This document shows positions 1 to 7,851 of a DNA stretch of 64,000 nt, one piece after another. Numbering within the stretch: the first letter of the stretch is position 1; every line of letters begins with the position of its first letter. Source of the DNA: DASWYT01 sp965246875 (GTDB taxonomy: Bacteria; Pseudomonadota; Alphaproteobacteria; Micavibrionales; SZUA-601); the NCBI GenBank assembly GCA_965246875.1, contig CBDFFU010000006.1, positions 434,001 through 498,000 on the forward strand, read 5' to 3'. Below the pieces are notes generated by a model that was not told the origin of the DNA, ran no database searches, and saw only the letters and a program-made list of their open reading frames with translations. A program made the position numbers and the translations under genes.

Positions 1-614
1 CCTTCACCGGAGACGTCGCGGGTGATAGACGGGTTGTCGCCTTTGCGTGAGATTTTGTCGATCTCATCGATATAGACAATGCCTTTTTGTGCGGCTTCGA
101 CGTTGTAGTCACAAGCCTGCAGCAATTTGAGGACGATGTTTTCAACGTCTTCCCCGACATAACCGGCTTCGGTCAATGTTGTAGCATCGGCCATGGTGAA
201 CGGCACATCAATGATGCGGGCAATGGTTTGCGCCAGCAACGTTTTACCGGAACCTGTCGGTCCCAACACCATGATGTTCGATTTTGCCAGCTCGACGTCC
301 GACTTGCCTGAATTCATATGCTCGATACGTTTATAATGGTTATGCACGGCAACGGAGAGCATGCGCTTGGCTTTTTCCTGGCCGATGACGTAATCATCAA
401 GGAACGTTTTGATCTCACGTGGCGTTGGGATGCCGTCGCCGGACTTGATAAGCTCGGTGCGGTCTTCTTCGCGGATGATGTCGACGCACAGCTCAACACA
501 CTCGTTACAGATGAACACATTTGGTCCGGCAATGAGCTTGCGCACCTCATGCTGGCTTTTGCCGCAAAAGGAACAATACAAAGTGTTTTTTTCATCTTCA
601 GGTTGCTTGCTCAT
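1..614 (-). CDS. clpX: ClpX, ATP-binding subunit of the ClpXP protease (partial, N-terminal part)
   Basis: ClpX is the AAA+ unfoldase that recognises substrates and feeds them to the ClpP peptidase in the cytosol. The visible 204 residues begin MSKQPEDEKNTLYCSFCGKS. They show the N-terminal zinc-binding domain (CSFC near residue 14, CNEC near 37), the Walker A motif GPTGSGKT and the Walker B stretch IVYIDEIDKI. The gene runs off the left edge just after the residues RDVSGEG, so about half is missing. The ATG at 612-614 matches the usual ClpX N-terminus. A CpdR-like regulator, a known ClpXP adaptor family in alphaproteobacteria, lies at 34400-34762. The identification is secure. Confidence 0.97.
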   Translation of the reverse strand, partial: MSKQPEDEKNTLYCSFCGKSQHEVRKLIAGPNVFICNECVELCVDIIREEDRTELIKSGDGIPTPREIKTFLDDYVIGQEKAKRMLSVAVHNHYKRIEHMNSGKSDVELAKSNIMVLGPTGSGKTLLAQTIARIIDVPFTMADATTLTEAGYVGEDVENIVLKLLQACDYNVEAAQKGIVYIDEIDKISRKGDNPSITRDVSGE

Positions 615-794
615 CTCTGGCCTACTTTTCTCAACGTCCGGTTCTTGTCGATTGTATGAATAAATCCTAACATAGCATTCTTCTGTCTTTATCAAACCCC
701 ATGGTTGGTAAAGGGGGGCTTAACAAAACGCTGTTCCCGATGTGTTTTGCAGTTTTTATGCCATATCAACGAGTAAGGTTATCCATTTCCCGCG

Positions 795-1226
795 ATGTCT
801 GATTTACATACCATTTCCGATCGCGATCTCATCGCGCACATGGGCCTGCTGGACGGGTGGGAAGAGCGCTATGGCTACCTCATCGAGCTTGGCCGCCAGT
901 TGCCACCCATGCCAGACGCATTAAAGACCGAGGCATCTTTGGTGCGCGGCTGTACGTCGCAAGTCTGGCTGGTGCGGCAACCGCCACGCGGTGGATCGTC
1001 GCTAAACGAACATCTTTTGACATTCTGGGCTGACAGCGACGCACACATCGTCAAAGGCTTGATTGCTGTCTTGTATATTGTTTTTGACAATCAAGCGGCG
1101 GATAAAGTTAAAACATTCGATGTCGAGCAATATTTTTTGGAACTGGGCCTGTCAGAGCATCTGACCCCCAACCGGCGGAATGGGTTCTTTAGTATGGTGG
1201 AAAAGCTGAAAAGCCTGTCAGTCTAG
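795..1226 (+). CDS. sufE: SufE family cysteine desulfuration protein
   Basis: SufE accepts persulfide sulfur from the cysteine desulfurase SufS and passes it to the SUF scaffold for Fe-S cluster assembly in the cytosol. The 143-residue product has the normal family length. It carries the sulfur-acceptor cysteine (Cys53) in the signature RGCTSQVW, the N-terminal pattern of a SufE fold (LIAHMGLLDGWEERYGYLIE), and the C-terminal LTPNRRNGFFSMV. It stands alone, without sufS or sufBCD nearby. Its TAG stop overlaps the convergent stop of the next gene by three bases. Confidence 0.95.
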   Translation: MSDLHTISDRDLIAHMGLLDGWEERYGYLIELGRQLPPMPDALKTEASLVRGCTSQVWLVRQPPRGGSSLNEHLLTFWADSDAHIVKGLIAVLYIVFDNQAADKVKTFDVEQYFLELGLSEHLTPNRRNGFFSMVEKLKSLSV

Positions 1227-1705
1227 TGAATACGACCGCTGGTCTGTTGCACATGCGACAAGAATAATGATTTTTCAATGTCCGACACATTGTGCAATGG
1301 GACTGTAAAGAAACTGGATCGTCCCAAAATCACCAACCACATATCGTCATACCGCCACACAGAGCGAATCGTCTGCCACGGCATCACGGTTGCGCCGATC
1401 GTGAAGTCGGCATCGCCAATAATGAATTCTCCGCCCGCTGGGCCCATCCTATTCAACTTTTCCAATCTAAAACAATAATGAACGGTGTAAGTGATGATCT
1501 GTAACAAGAATATGAGAGCGGTTCCTGTCAGCAGAGCTACGGTCGAAATATTGAACGGAAAAAATGTCAGCCTGATCAGATTGCAAATCATCAACAATGA
1601 GATCGCCATCCAGTATGACCAGCCTTGTGCGCGCCAAACAAAGCGAAACACGGCACGGTGCAAGATTTTTTTAGTGTAACGCAGTATAATGGTGTGAGAC
1701 GTCAT
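1223..1705 (-). CDS. YcxB-like membrane protein
   Basis: A 160-residue protein with two adjacent hydrophobic segments (about residues 30-48 and 56-76) followed by a soluble C-terminal half. That half resembles the YcxB C-terminal domain: a beta-rich stretch with GDADFTIGATVMPWQTIRSV and then an aromatic strand and PLHNV. Proteins of this type are small inner-membrane proteins of unknown role. It converges on sufE with overlapping stop codons. No function can be assigned from its context. Confidence 0.6.
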   Translation of the reverse strand: MTSHTIILRYTKKILHRAVFRFVWRAQGWSYWMAISLLMICNLIRLTFFPFNISTVALLTGTALIFLLQIITYTVHYCFRLEKLNRMGPAGGEFIIGDADFTIGATVMPWQTIRSVWRYDDMWLVILGRSSFFTVPLHNVSDIEKSLFLSHVQQTSGRIH

Positions 1706-1755
1706 ATCAGAGAGTGACTTAATTGTATGAAAACATGATGCGACAATTCAACTTC

Positions 1756-2217
1756 TTAGCAACCAGGACCATAATCGGCGCTCAATTGCGCTTTCCCCGC
1801 TTCATTGTAGCCTGGGATCCAGCCGTTGATCTGTGCATCGTCCGGACTTGCGCCTGATTTGATGGCGTCTTCATCATAAAATTCAAGATAAAACCAAGGT
1901 TGGTGTCCGACGATTTTTTTTCGCAAGAAACCGGAACTGAAAGCCATTGGATTGCTGTTATCAGCCAAAATAGTTTCAGTATTTTTCAAAGTACGTTTAT
2001 GTGCATTTAAATCAGCATGAGCGTAAATAATTCCATTCCACTCCAGTGTAGGCTGAATTATCCAGCCTAGGGTATAATCGCCATTGCGTGTTTCAGTCTG
2101 CCGTGTTGTCAAATCGTTCCAGGCAAAATCATGTTGCCAGATTTGAGGTACTTTGAAAGTGCCAGCTAAACAAGGTGTAGTGATCAAAAGAGCCATAAAA
2201 GCAAAGTGCCACATCAT
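1756..2217 (-). CDS. secreted protein of unknown function, last gene of the dotDCB-icmT unit
   Basis: I do not recognise the family. About 153 residues start with a clear signal peptide (MMWHFAFMALLITTPCLA, cleavage before GTF). The mature part is rich in Trp, Asn and Asp and ends in a cysteine (YGPGC). The ATG overlaps the icmT stop as TGATG, which implies translational coupling and membership of the secretion operon; a TTG three bases earlier is an alternative start. In IncI plasmids the gene after traK (the icmT counterpart) is traL, so this may be a positional counterpart. That is inference from order only. Confidence 0.6.
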   Translation of the reverse strand: MMWHFAFMALLITTPCLAGTFKVPQIWQHDFAWNDLTTRQTETRNGDYTLGWIIQPTLEWNGIIYAHADLNAHKRTLKNTETILADNSNPMAFSSGFLRKKIVGHQPWFYLEFYDEDAIKSGASPDDAQINGWIPGYNEAGKAQLSADYGPGC

Positions 2218-2498
2218 CAATACCCGCCTCGATCAATAAAGCGACGCTCTGCGGCTTTGACAAGAGCCGGGCGGTAATTGCCGATGAAAAATAATCGCAC
2301 ACGGCGAAAAGCAACGGGCAATGTCATACCAAATCGTTCCATGATGGCGCATAAAACCAAAACGCCGATCATCAATAATAAGGTCCATAGCCGGATGTGA
2401 ACGATGAACAGCAATACAACGAGACATGCGCGCGCATCGACCGAAAAAAAACGCGCGGGGCGGGCTGTATTACGCCAGTGACTGGAACTTTGAGCCAT
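2217..2498 (-). CDS. icmT: IcmT/TraK family type IVB secretion protein
   Basis: IcmT is a small inner-membrane component of the Dot/Icm type IVB secretion machine; the IncI plasmid counterpart is TraK. The 93-residue product has the family hallmark HWRNTARPARFFSVDARA near the N-terminus, then a hydrophobic region (about residues 25-60) containing LHIRLW-like FIVHIRLWTLLLMIG, and a basic tail. Its length is close to the roughly 86 residues of Legionella IcmT. It starts 16 bases after dotB ends and is coupled to the following gene by overlapping stop and start codons. Confidence 0.9.
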   Translation of the reverse strand: MAQSSSHWRNTARPARFFSVDARACLVVLLFIVHIRLWTLLLMIGVLVLCAIMERFGMTLPVAFRRVRLFFIGNYRPALVKAAERRFIDRGGY

Positions 2499-2514
2499 TA
2501 TCGATCACGCTTTA

Positions 2515-3759
2515 TCATAGGGGTGCCGCACTTTCTGGTGACGGGTCGATGGGCACTGCTTCACTCGGTAAAGGTGTGTTGGCAGTTTCGGTTGCTGACG
2601 CAGCGGCCACACGTGCTATCAAGCGATAGGTATGTTCGCTGATAATTTTTTGTTCATACAATATGCGTGCGCTTTCACTCATCGGGTGGCCTTTCGCGCG
2701 GACCAGTTTGATAAGAGCTGCTGGCCATTTATCGGGCGACATCTCGAGTAATTCTTCACGCATCTTATCGTCAAAGACCATCCATTCCCGCAAACCGATC
2801 CGGCCGCCACCTTCTTTGGCAACCAGAATTTGCGTGACGATCATGCGCATGGTTTCCATCAGCGCATAGGCACGTTCGGAGCGTTCACTCGATTCAAAGG
2901 TCGCCACCATCCGGCGGATGGTGGCTGCCACACCGATGGTATGCACAGTGGAATAAACGGCGTGACCAGTCTGCCCAGCCTCGATACACGCAGAAATAGT
3001 TTCACGATCCCGCGCTTCACCAACCAAGATAATATTGGGTTTGCGGCGCAGGGCGTTGCGTACGCCGGCATCGAACGATTTCAAATGCCGCGGAACTTCC
3101 GATTGGGCCACCAGGCTGTTTTCACTGGTGATGCTGTCATAGACAAATTCGATGGGTGCTTCATAGCACAACATTTTGCCGCAACCGTTTTTGCGTTCGA
3201 TCATCATGCGGTTGCCAGCAGCCAAAAGCGTCGATTTCCCGGAACCCGTTGGGCCGGTGATCAACACCAAACCATCGCGCGGTGCCCAGTTATCGATGAT
3301 GTCCTGTTCAATGCCCAAATCTTGCAAGCGTGGCGGCTCGTCCGGCAAAATCCGCATGGTGATCTGCGCGGCGTCACGGCCTTTACTCAAAATTGGTGTG
3401 ATATTGACCCGGAAGCGTACGCGCTTGAAACGGTCAGGCCGAATTTCATAAGATAGATCGAGGTCGGTGCCGGATGCCAAACGCGCCAGCGCATCAGCGC
3501 CATAAATGCGGGTGAGCAGGACGGCCATGTCGGCGCTGTCGAGCGGGCGTTTGGTGCCCGGACGTAACGTGCCGGCGATATCATTATAAAGCGGGCGGTC
3601 GGATTGAAACGAAATATCCGATGATTTTTGCTTCACACACCACAACAACAACTCATCGACTTCGGCATCCTGCAACCGCATGGATTCGTTGGGATAGGTG
3701 GCGTTGTAATCGACTTCGCTCGTGTTGTACAAGCCGCCGATGGAAGAGGAAGATGACAT
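2515..3759 (-). CDS. dotB: DotB/TraJ-type type IVB secretion ATPase
   Basis: DotB is the cytosolic, PilT-like hexameric ATPase that powers type IVB secretion. The 414-residue product has an N-terminal PAS-like region, Walker A (GPTGSGKS, 169-176), an Asp box around 200, Walker B (IILVGE, 243-248) and a His box (TGHAVYSTVHT, 264-274). It is somewhat longer than Legionella DotB (377) because of a Ser/Pro/Ala-rich tail of about 30 residues and a longer N-terminus. It lies between dotC and icmT in the same orientation, with a 14-base gap to dotC. Confidence 0.95.
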   Translation of the reverse strand: MSSSSSIGGLYNTSEVDYNATYPNESMRLQDAEVDELLLWCVKQKSSDISFQSDRPLYNDIAGTLRPGTKRPLDSADMAVLLTRIYGADALARLASGTDLDLSYEIRPDRFKRVRFRVNITPILSKGRDAAQITMRILPDEPPRLQDLGIEQDIIDNWAPRDGLVLITGPTGSGKSTLLAAGNRMMIERKNGCGKMLCYEAPIEFVYDSITSENSLVAQSEVPRHLKSFDAGVRNALRRKPNIILVGEARDRETISACIEAGQTGHAVYSTVHTIGVAATIRRMVATFESSERSERAYALMETMRMIVTQILVAKEGGGRIGLREWMVFDDKMREELLEMSPDKWPAALIKLVRAKGHPMSESARILYEQKIISEHTYRLIARVAAASATETANTPLPSEAVPIDPSPESAAPL

Positions 3760-3773
3760 GGGGCCGCTTTCTG

Positions 3774-4727
3774 TTATTGACGCTGTGGCGGGTTCCAGGT
3801 TTCTTCACGCGTGATCAATTGAGCCGGACCGGAAATGCGCACGGCGCGATCACCAATACGCATTTCACCGCCACCACCGGTAATACCCCGATCCTGCAAC
3901 ACAGCATACGGTGCCGAGACTTTGCCTTGTGACAAAAGATTGCGATAGCGCACCATGCCTTCAAAATCGGCTGTCAAACGGTTGAGATCAGACTGGAATG
4001 TGTCATCCGCCTGTGCCACGCCTTGCTCCCAGCCTTCATTGATCCAGGTGCGCCAGTGACGGCGTTCGGCTTCACTTTCCGGCAACAAAATATCAGGTGG
4101 CGGTGGGACTGTATCCCAGCTCCGTTCCAAATATTGGCGCCAATGACGAGGGGCTGCCACGATACGTGCCTGACGTGAAATGTTATAGACAGCATCAGAC
4201 ACGGCGGCTTCGCTGCCTGTGCCATTCACGACGAAAGCATTTAAGGCTTCGGTAATAACGGGAGGCTCGATCAGCAAATTGGATGGTGCGGAAATCAGCA
4301 GGCGACGGAAGTTAAATGTCTTGTCCAGTGCCGGGGCACTGGTATTGATCTTATTCGTGATCTGGTGTGTTTGCCATGCCAAACCACCGCGCGCGCCATA
4401 AGACAAGGCAGCTTCTTTCATCGAGTCCTGACGAATTTTCGTGGCAATCTGTTCATCCTGATCTTTGCCCGACGCTTGCTGAAATTCTTTTGACTTTTCG
4501 CGATTTTGCAAGGCGCTGAGATCAGATGGATTATCGTCAACAGGCAAAGTGGCAGACATCGGCGCCGTCGTTGCATTTACGGTGTTGCCGCTGTTATCGC
4601 CGCGTGACGATTTGCTGACAATGTGGTGCGCGGGCGTTGCCGCGATGGCAATTGCTGGCAGCATGACTAGCGCACAGATCAAAAGGCTGGATTTAAAACG
4701 GTGAAGCGGGCAGTGCATCCGATGCAT
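3774..4727 (-). CDS. dotC: DotC/TraI-type outer-membrane core protein of the type IVB secretion system
   Basis: DotC belongs to the outer-membrane core complex of Dot/Icm together with DotD and DotH. The 317-residue product has a signal peptide (LLICALVMLPAIAIA), a polar linker, then the conserved DotC region with LLIEPPVITEALNAF, RHWRQYLERSW and the C-terminal ISGPAQLITREETW. Legionella DotC is a lipoprotein. Here I find no lipobox cysteine at the cleavage site; the only nearby Cys sits inside the hydrophobic stretch. The start overlaps the end of dotD by 35 bases; a second ATG nine bases downstream is possible. Confidence 0.92.
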   Translation of the reverse strand: MHRMHCPLHRFKSSLLICALVMLPAIAIAATPAHHIVSKSSRGDNSGNTVNATTAPMSATLPVDDNPSDLSALQNREKSKEFQQASGKDQDEQIATKIRQDSMKEAALSYGARGGLAWQTHQITNKINTSAPALDKTFNFRRLLISAPSNLLIEPPVITEALNAFVVNGTGSEAAVSDAVYNISRQARIVAAPRHWRQYLERSWDTVPPPPDILLPESEAERRHWRTWINEGWEQGVAQADDTFQSDLNRLTADFEGMVRYRNLLSQGKVSAPYAVLQDRGITGGGGEMRIGDRAVRISGPAQLITREETWNPPQRQ

Positions 4728-5385
4728 CCTCCGCAGTTGGGGTGGCGAGTGTTTCGCTGGCGATTGAAGCTATCGGCATGGCCGGTCCAGCGATGGCCGG
4801 TGACTCTGTCGCAAATTCAAACTGGCGGCCATCGGCACTCGTCATGCTTTGCATTGTGCGGCTGGTAATGGGTGGCGGAATGATCGGGCCATAGACCAAT
4901 TCGATAGTTTGTGTTGATGGATCAACCTGTAACGTTGCACGGTTATCCAGTTGCAGACCCAAATTGCGTAACACCTCGATCAGTGGCTCATTGCGAACAC
5001 GCAAGGTGACTACCATCGGTACGGCGGGCGGCTGGCCGCTCATTTTGAATTGATAGGACGCGCGGTCAGCCAGTTGACGCACCAGAGGTTCGGCAGAGCC
5101 GACCCAATCGACTGTGATGGCGCGACGTAATTCGACCGGCGCACCACTGACAAGCGGCGGAATATCGGTTGGCGTACGCGTATTTTCGATGGCCGCCAGC
5201 TCATCCAAAGCGTTGGCGGCACGGTCGGCAGCGGCGGCCAAACGTGCTGTGACACCATCGGGTTCAGCGACCAGTTGCGGCTTTGGAAATCCTTCCAGAC
5301 GGCTGCAAGCGGTGAGTGAAACAGCCATACAGACTAAAAAGCCTGCAATGCGTGTCGTTGTCCAAAGATGATGTTGTGCAGCCAT
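4693..5385 (-). CDS. dotD: DotD/TraH-type outer-membrane lipoprotein of the type IVB secretion system
   Basis: DotD is an outer-membrane lipoprotein of the Dot/Icm core complex, with a fold like the N0 domain of secretins. The 230-residue product has a lipoprotein signal with lipobox SLTAC (Cys27). After a variable Ala-rich linker comes the DotD domain, with PLVRQLADRASYQF, MVVTLRVRNEPLIEVLRNLG and IELVYGPI. It is longer than Legionella DotD (about 163) because of a Ser/Ala/Pro-rich C-terminal extension of about 50 residues. It lies 6 bases after the transglycosylase gene and overlaps dotC, so the four are one operon. Confidence 0.92.
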   Translation of the reverse strand: MAAQHHLWTTTRIAGFLVCMAVSLTACSRLEGFPKPQLVAEPDGVTARLAAAADRAANALDELAAIENTRTPTDIPPLVSGAPVELRRAITVDWVGSAEPLVRQLADRASYQFKMSGQPPAVPMVVTLRVRNEPLIEVLRNLGLQLDNRATLQVDPSTQTIELVYGPIIPPPITSRTMQSMTSADGRQFEFATESPAIAGPAMPIASIASETLATPTAEDASDALPASPF

Positions 5386-5391
5386 GTTTTT

Positions 5392-5805
5392 CTAATCCTG
5401 TATCAAATCCATACGACGCATGGCCCCAATGACTTTGCGTGCGTAAACGTAACCAAAGCGTGGCGTTTTTGAGTGGTAATGCGCAATCGCCAAGGTCAAA
5501 TTTCCAGACTCATTCAAACGCTGACGCAAAATCCAGGCTGCTACCGTGACATTCACACACGGATCGTCGCGCACCATCGTCAACGCCGTTTGATGCGGTA
5601 CCCGCCAATAGGATGCCAGACGTGGCACCCACATCGTGTTAATCTGCATCGGCCCCAGATCGTATGTACCATTATCATTTGGGCCAACAGACTGCCCCAC
5701 GCGCCCGCCTTCGACATGCATAATCCCCACCATAACGGCCGGAGGCACGTTATAAGTTTGGGATGCTAGCATCAAACAGGCAGCAAGCATTGGTTGCACG
5801 GCCAT
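5392..5805 (-). CDS. lytic transglycosylase-like (SLT) protein linked to the type IVB operon
   Basis: A compact SLT-domain protein (137 residues) of the type that opens peptidoglycan locally so that a secretion machine can cross it. The fold signature is visible: PPAVMVGIMHVEGGRVG with the catalytic glutamate in HVEGG, then YDLGPMQINTMWVP and the closing AIAHYHSKTP...YARKVIGAM. It has a short hydrophobic N-terminus that may act as a signal. It sits six bases before dotD in the same direction, like the VirB1-like enzymes attached to type IV systems. Confidence 0.85.
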   Translation of the reverse strand: MAVQPMLAACLMLASQTYNVPPAVMVGIMHVEGGRVGQSVGPNDNGTYDLGPMQINTMWVPRLASYWRVPHQTALTMVRDDPCVNVTVAAWILRQRLNESGNLTLAIAHYHSKTPRFGYVYARKVIGAMRRMDLIQD

Positions 5806-5919
5806 AAGCCTTTATCCTCGTTATCTTTTTCCATCCTGTGTAGGATCTGCCTCATATTGTGCCAAGAGACTCTGGGTAAAAGGTTAAGAAATCAAAATTT
5901 TATTCATTATTTGGCCATA

Positions 5920-6810
5920 TCATGGATTTATCACTGCTGTTTCTATACCAGCATCCTGCCAGAACGCTGTTATATCTTTTGGTGCACCCAAGACAATTTT
6001 TATCTTGCCATCCCGTTTACTACGGTAAATCAGTGTTGGCGTTTGAGTCAATTTGTAGTCACCCGCAATTTTTTGATTGCCAACAAAAGCAGCAATCCCA
6101 GCCTGGGTCATATCCGTTATGTCCTGACCATTCATGTGGTTTATCCAGGCTTTGGCTGGGTCAGCCTGACTGAGCAAGGCAGACGCCGCTTTTTCTGATG
6201 GGCGGCCCAAAATCGCAATTGGCAGTAACTTAACCTGTAACGTATGGCCTGCCAGGGCTGGCTGCAGTTTCTGCCACATCGCACGGCAATGATCACATTT
6301 CATATCAACGATCATATACAGTAAAGGTGCCGCCGATGTGCCAAATGTTGCAGTATGTGCTGATGTCAGGTCTGACCAGAGTTGTTCAGATTTACTTGCT
6401 GATGTGTCAGTTTGACCAGATGATGATGGTACGGGACGAACCGTTTGCAACATTGTGGTAGCACGATCAGGGTTAGCCACAACAAAGGCCTGTTGCAGAA
6501 CAGCGGTCAGGTTTTTGTTATCCGGTCCGATCAGTACACCCTCGAAAATCATCGCCTGTTTGTCAGCCGTGGTGTAAATCAGATCCATCGCACCATTACG
6601 TGTCGCAATCCAGACATCCATGCCGTGTTGTGACCCGATATAATCGAGATTGGCATGGGTGGATTGTTGCCAGTCCTGCAAGGGTTTGATATCGGCAATC
6701 GCCGGTGCAGTGCTTTTGTGTGTGTCTGTCGCGGCATGTGCCGGGACGCCAAACGCGAGGCAAGACATCCAGACAGCAAATGTCAGAAAGTATAAGGGCA
6801 AACGCATCAA
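5920..6810 (-). CDS. DsbC/DsbG-like periplasmic thiol-disulfide protein
   Basis: A 296-residue periplasmic protein with a signal peptide ending AFGVPAHA. An N-terminal dimerisation-type region (about 40-125) is followed by a Ser/Thr-rich linker and a thioredoxin-fold domain. That domain carries the redox motif Cys172-Asp-His-Cys175 and a cis-proline loop TQTPTLIYR. This matches DsbC/DsbG disulfide isomerases. It lies upstream of the transglycosylase-dotDCB-icmT genes on the same strand with a gap of 114 bases. IncI plasmids also carry a DsbC-like protein (TrbB) in their transfer region, so a role in folding secretion components is plausible but inferred. Confidence 0.8.
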   Translation of the reverse strand: MMRLPLYFLTFAVWMSCLAFGVPAHAATDTHKSTAPAIADIKPLQDWQQSTHANLDYIGSQHGMDVWIATRNGAMDLIYTTADKQAMIFEGVLIGPDNKNLTAVLQQAFVVANPDRATTMLQTVRPVPSSSGQTDTSASKSEQLWSDLTSAHTATFGTSAAPLLYMIVDMKCDHCRAMWQKLQPALAGHTLQVKLLPIAILGRPSEKAASALLSQADPAKAWINHMNGQDITDMTQAGIAAFVGNQKIAGDYKLTQTPTLIYRSKRDGKIKIVLGAPKDITAFWQDAGIETAVINP

Positions 6811-6906
6811 TAACCTCAGTCAAGTCTTTATCCGGTCAGGATACCATACATTTTAGATAAAAGCGAGGGAATGTATAGGGTGTATTTTAAATTACAGCGC
6901 AATAAA

Positions 6907-6940
6907 AAACCGCTTCGCGACAGATGTCAGGAAGCGGTTT
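6907..6940 (-). terminator. rho-independent terminator of the BI-1 gene
   Basis: A 10-bp stem (AAACCGCTTC paired with GAAGCGGTTT) with a 14-base loop. Read on the minus strand it is followed by a run of T residues, just after the stop codon of the BI-1 family gene. Confidence 0.85.
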
Positions 6941-6960
6941 GATATTAGAAAAAGCAACGG

Positions 6961-7683
6961 TTAACGACGGCTGCCCATGATGCTCAACATGAATTGGAAC
7001 AGATTGATAAAGTTCAAATACAAACCCAAAGCGCTAAAGACGGCCAGTTTGCGATTTGTGTCGTCATTGGCGGAGCCGGCGTATAGACGCTTCGCGTTTT
7101 GTGCGTCAAATGCAATCAAGCCCGTAAAGACCAAAACACCAACCCAGGAAATGACAAACGCCATGCCCGAGCTGCGCAAGAACAGGTTGACGGCAGATGC
7201 GATGATCAAACCGATCAAACCCATCATCAAAAATGTGCCGATGCTGGTCAAGTTACGTTTGGTGGTGTAGCCGTACAGGCTGGTTCCCAAAAACATGGCA
7301 GCCGTGATAAAGAACACGCGGGCCAGGCTTTCATGGCTATAAACAACGAAAACGTAGGCCATTGTGGCGCCAAGGGCTGCTGTGAAAATATAATACTTCA
7401 ACTGCAAACCGGCAACCGATTGCGTCATCATTTTGTTCGGGTTCATGGCGACCATCAAAAAGATCACCATGCCGATGGTCAGGCCGATAGACACAACCGG
7501 GTTCATAAAGAACATCGCAAGGGGCGGTACACTGGCCACCAGAAATGCCACGGCACCGGAAATGCCCAGGCCGATGCCGACCGTGTTGAAAATACGAATC
7601 ATATGTGAGCGCAAGCCTTCATCAAAGCTCTTGGCGCCAGCAAACGCGGTACCGCTTTGCATGAAATTATTGTCTTGAGTCAT
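6961..7683 (-). CDS. Bax inhibitor-1 (BI-1/YccA) family membrane protein
   Basis: A 240-residue protein with seven hydrophobic segments spread over almost its whole length after a soluble N-terminus of about 40 residues. The pattern FITAAMFLGTSLYGYTTKRNLTSIG and the following GLIGLIIASAVNLFLRSSGM are typical of the BI-1/YccA/YbhL family, as is the conserved TGLIAFDAQNAKRLY region before the last segment. Bacterial members are inner-membrane proteins linked to calcium or proton leak and to modulation of FtsH. It is a single-gene unit with its own terminator. Confidence 0.93.
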   Translation of the reverse strand: MTQDNNFMQSGTAFAGAKSFDEGLRSHMIRIFNTVGIGLGISGAVAFLVASVPPLAMFFMNPVVSIGLTIGMVIFLMVAMNPNKMMTQSVAGLQLKYYIFTAALGATMAYVFVVYSHESLARVFFITAAMFLGTSLYGYTTKRNLTSIGTFLMMGLIGLIIASAVNLFLRSSGMAFVISWVGVLVFTGLIAFDAQNAKRLYAGSANDDTNRKLAVFSALGLYLNFINLFQFMLSIMGSRR

Positions 7684-7851
7684 GGGGTTCCTCCTGATTG
7701 AAACCTGATGTAATCGCCAAATGGCCGGTTACTCGTCACTCTAATATAACACGGCCACCTGTTGGCGACAAGGAATAGTGGTTTGATACTATCTTGCGTT
7801 GCAGCAACAACGCCTTAGTTTAGGGACATCTTTAATTGATGGACGGCTGAC

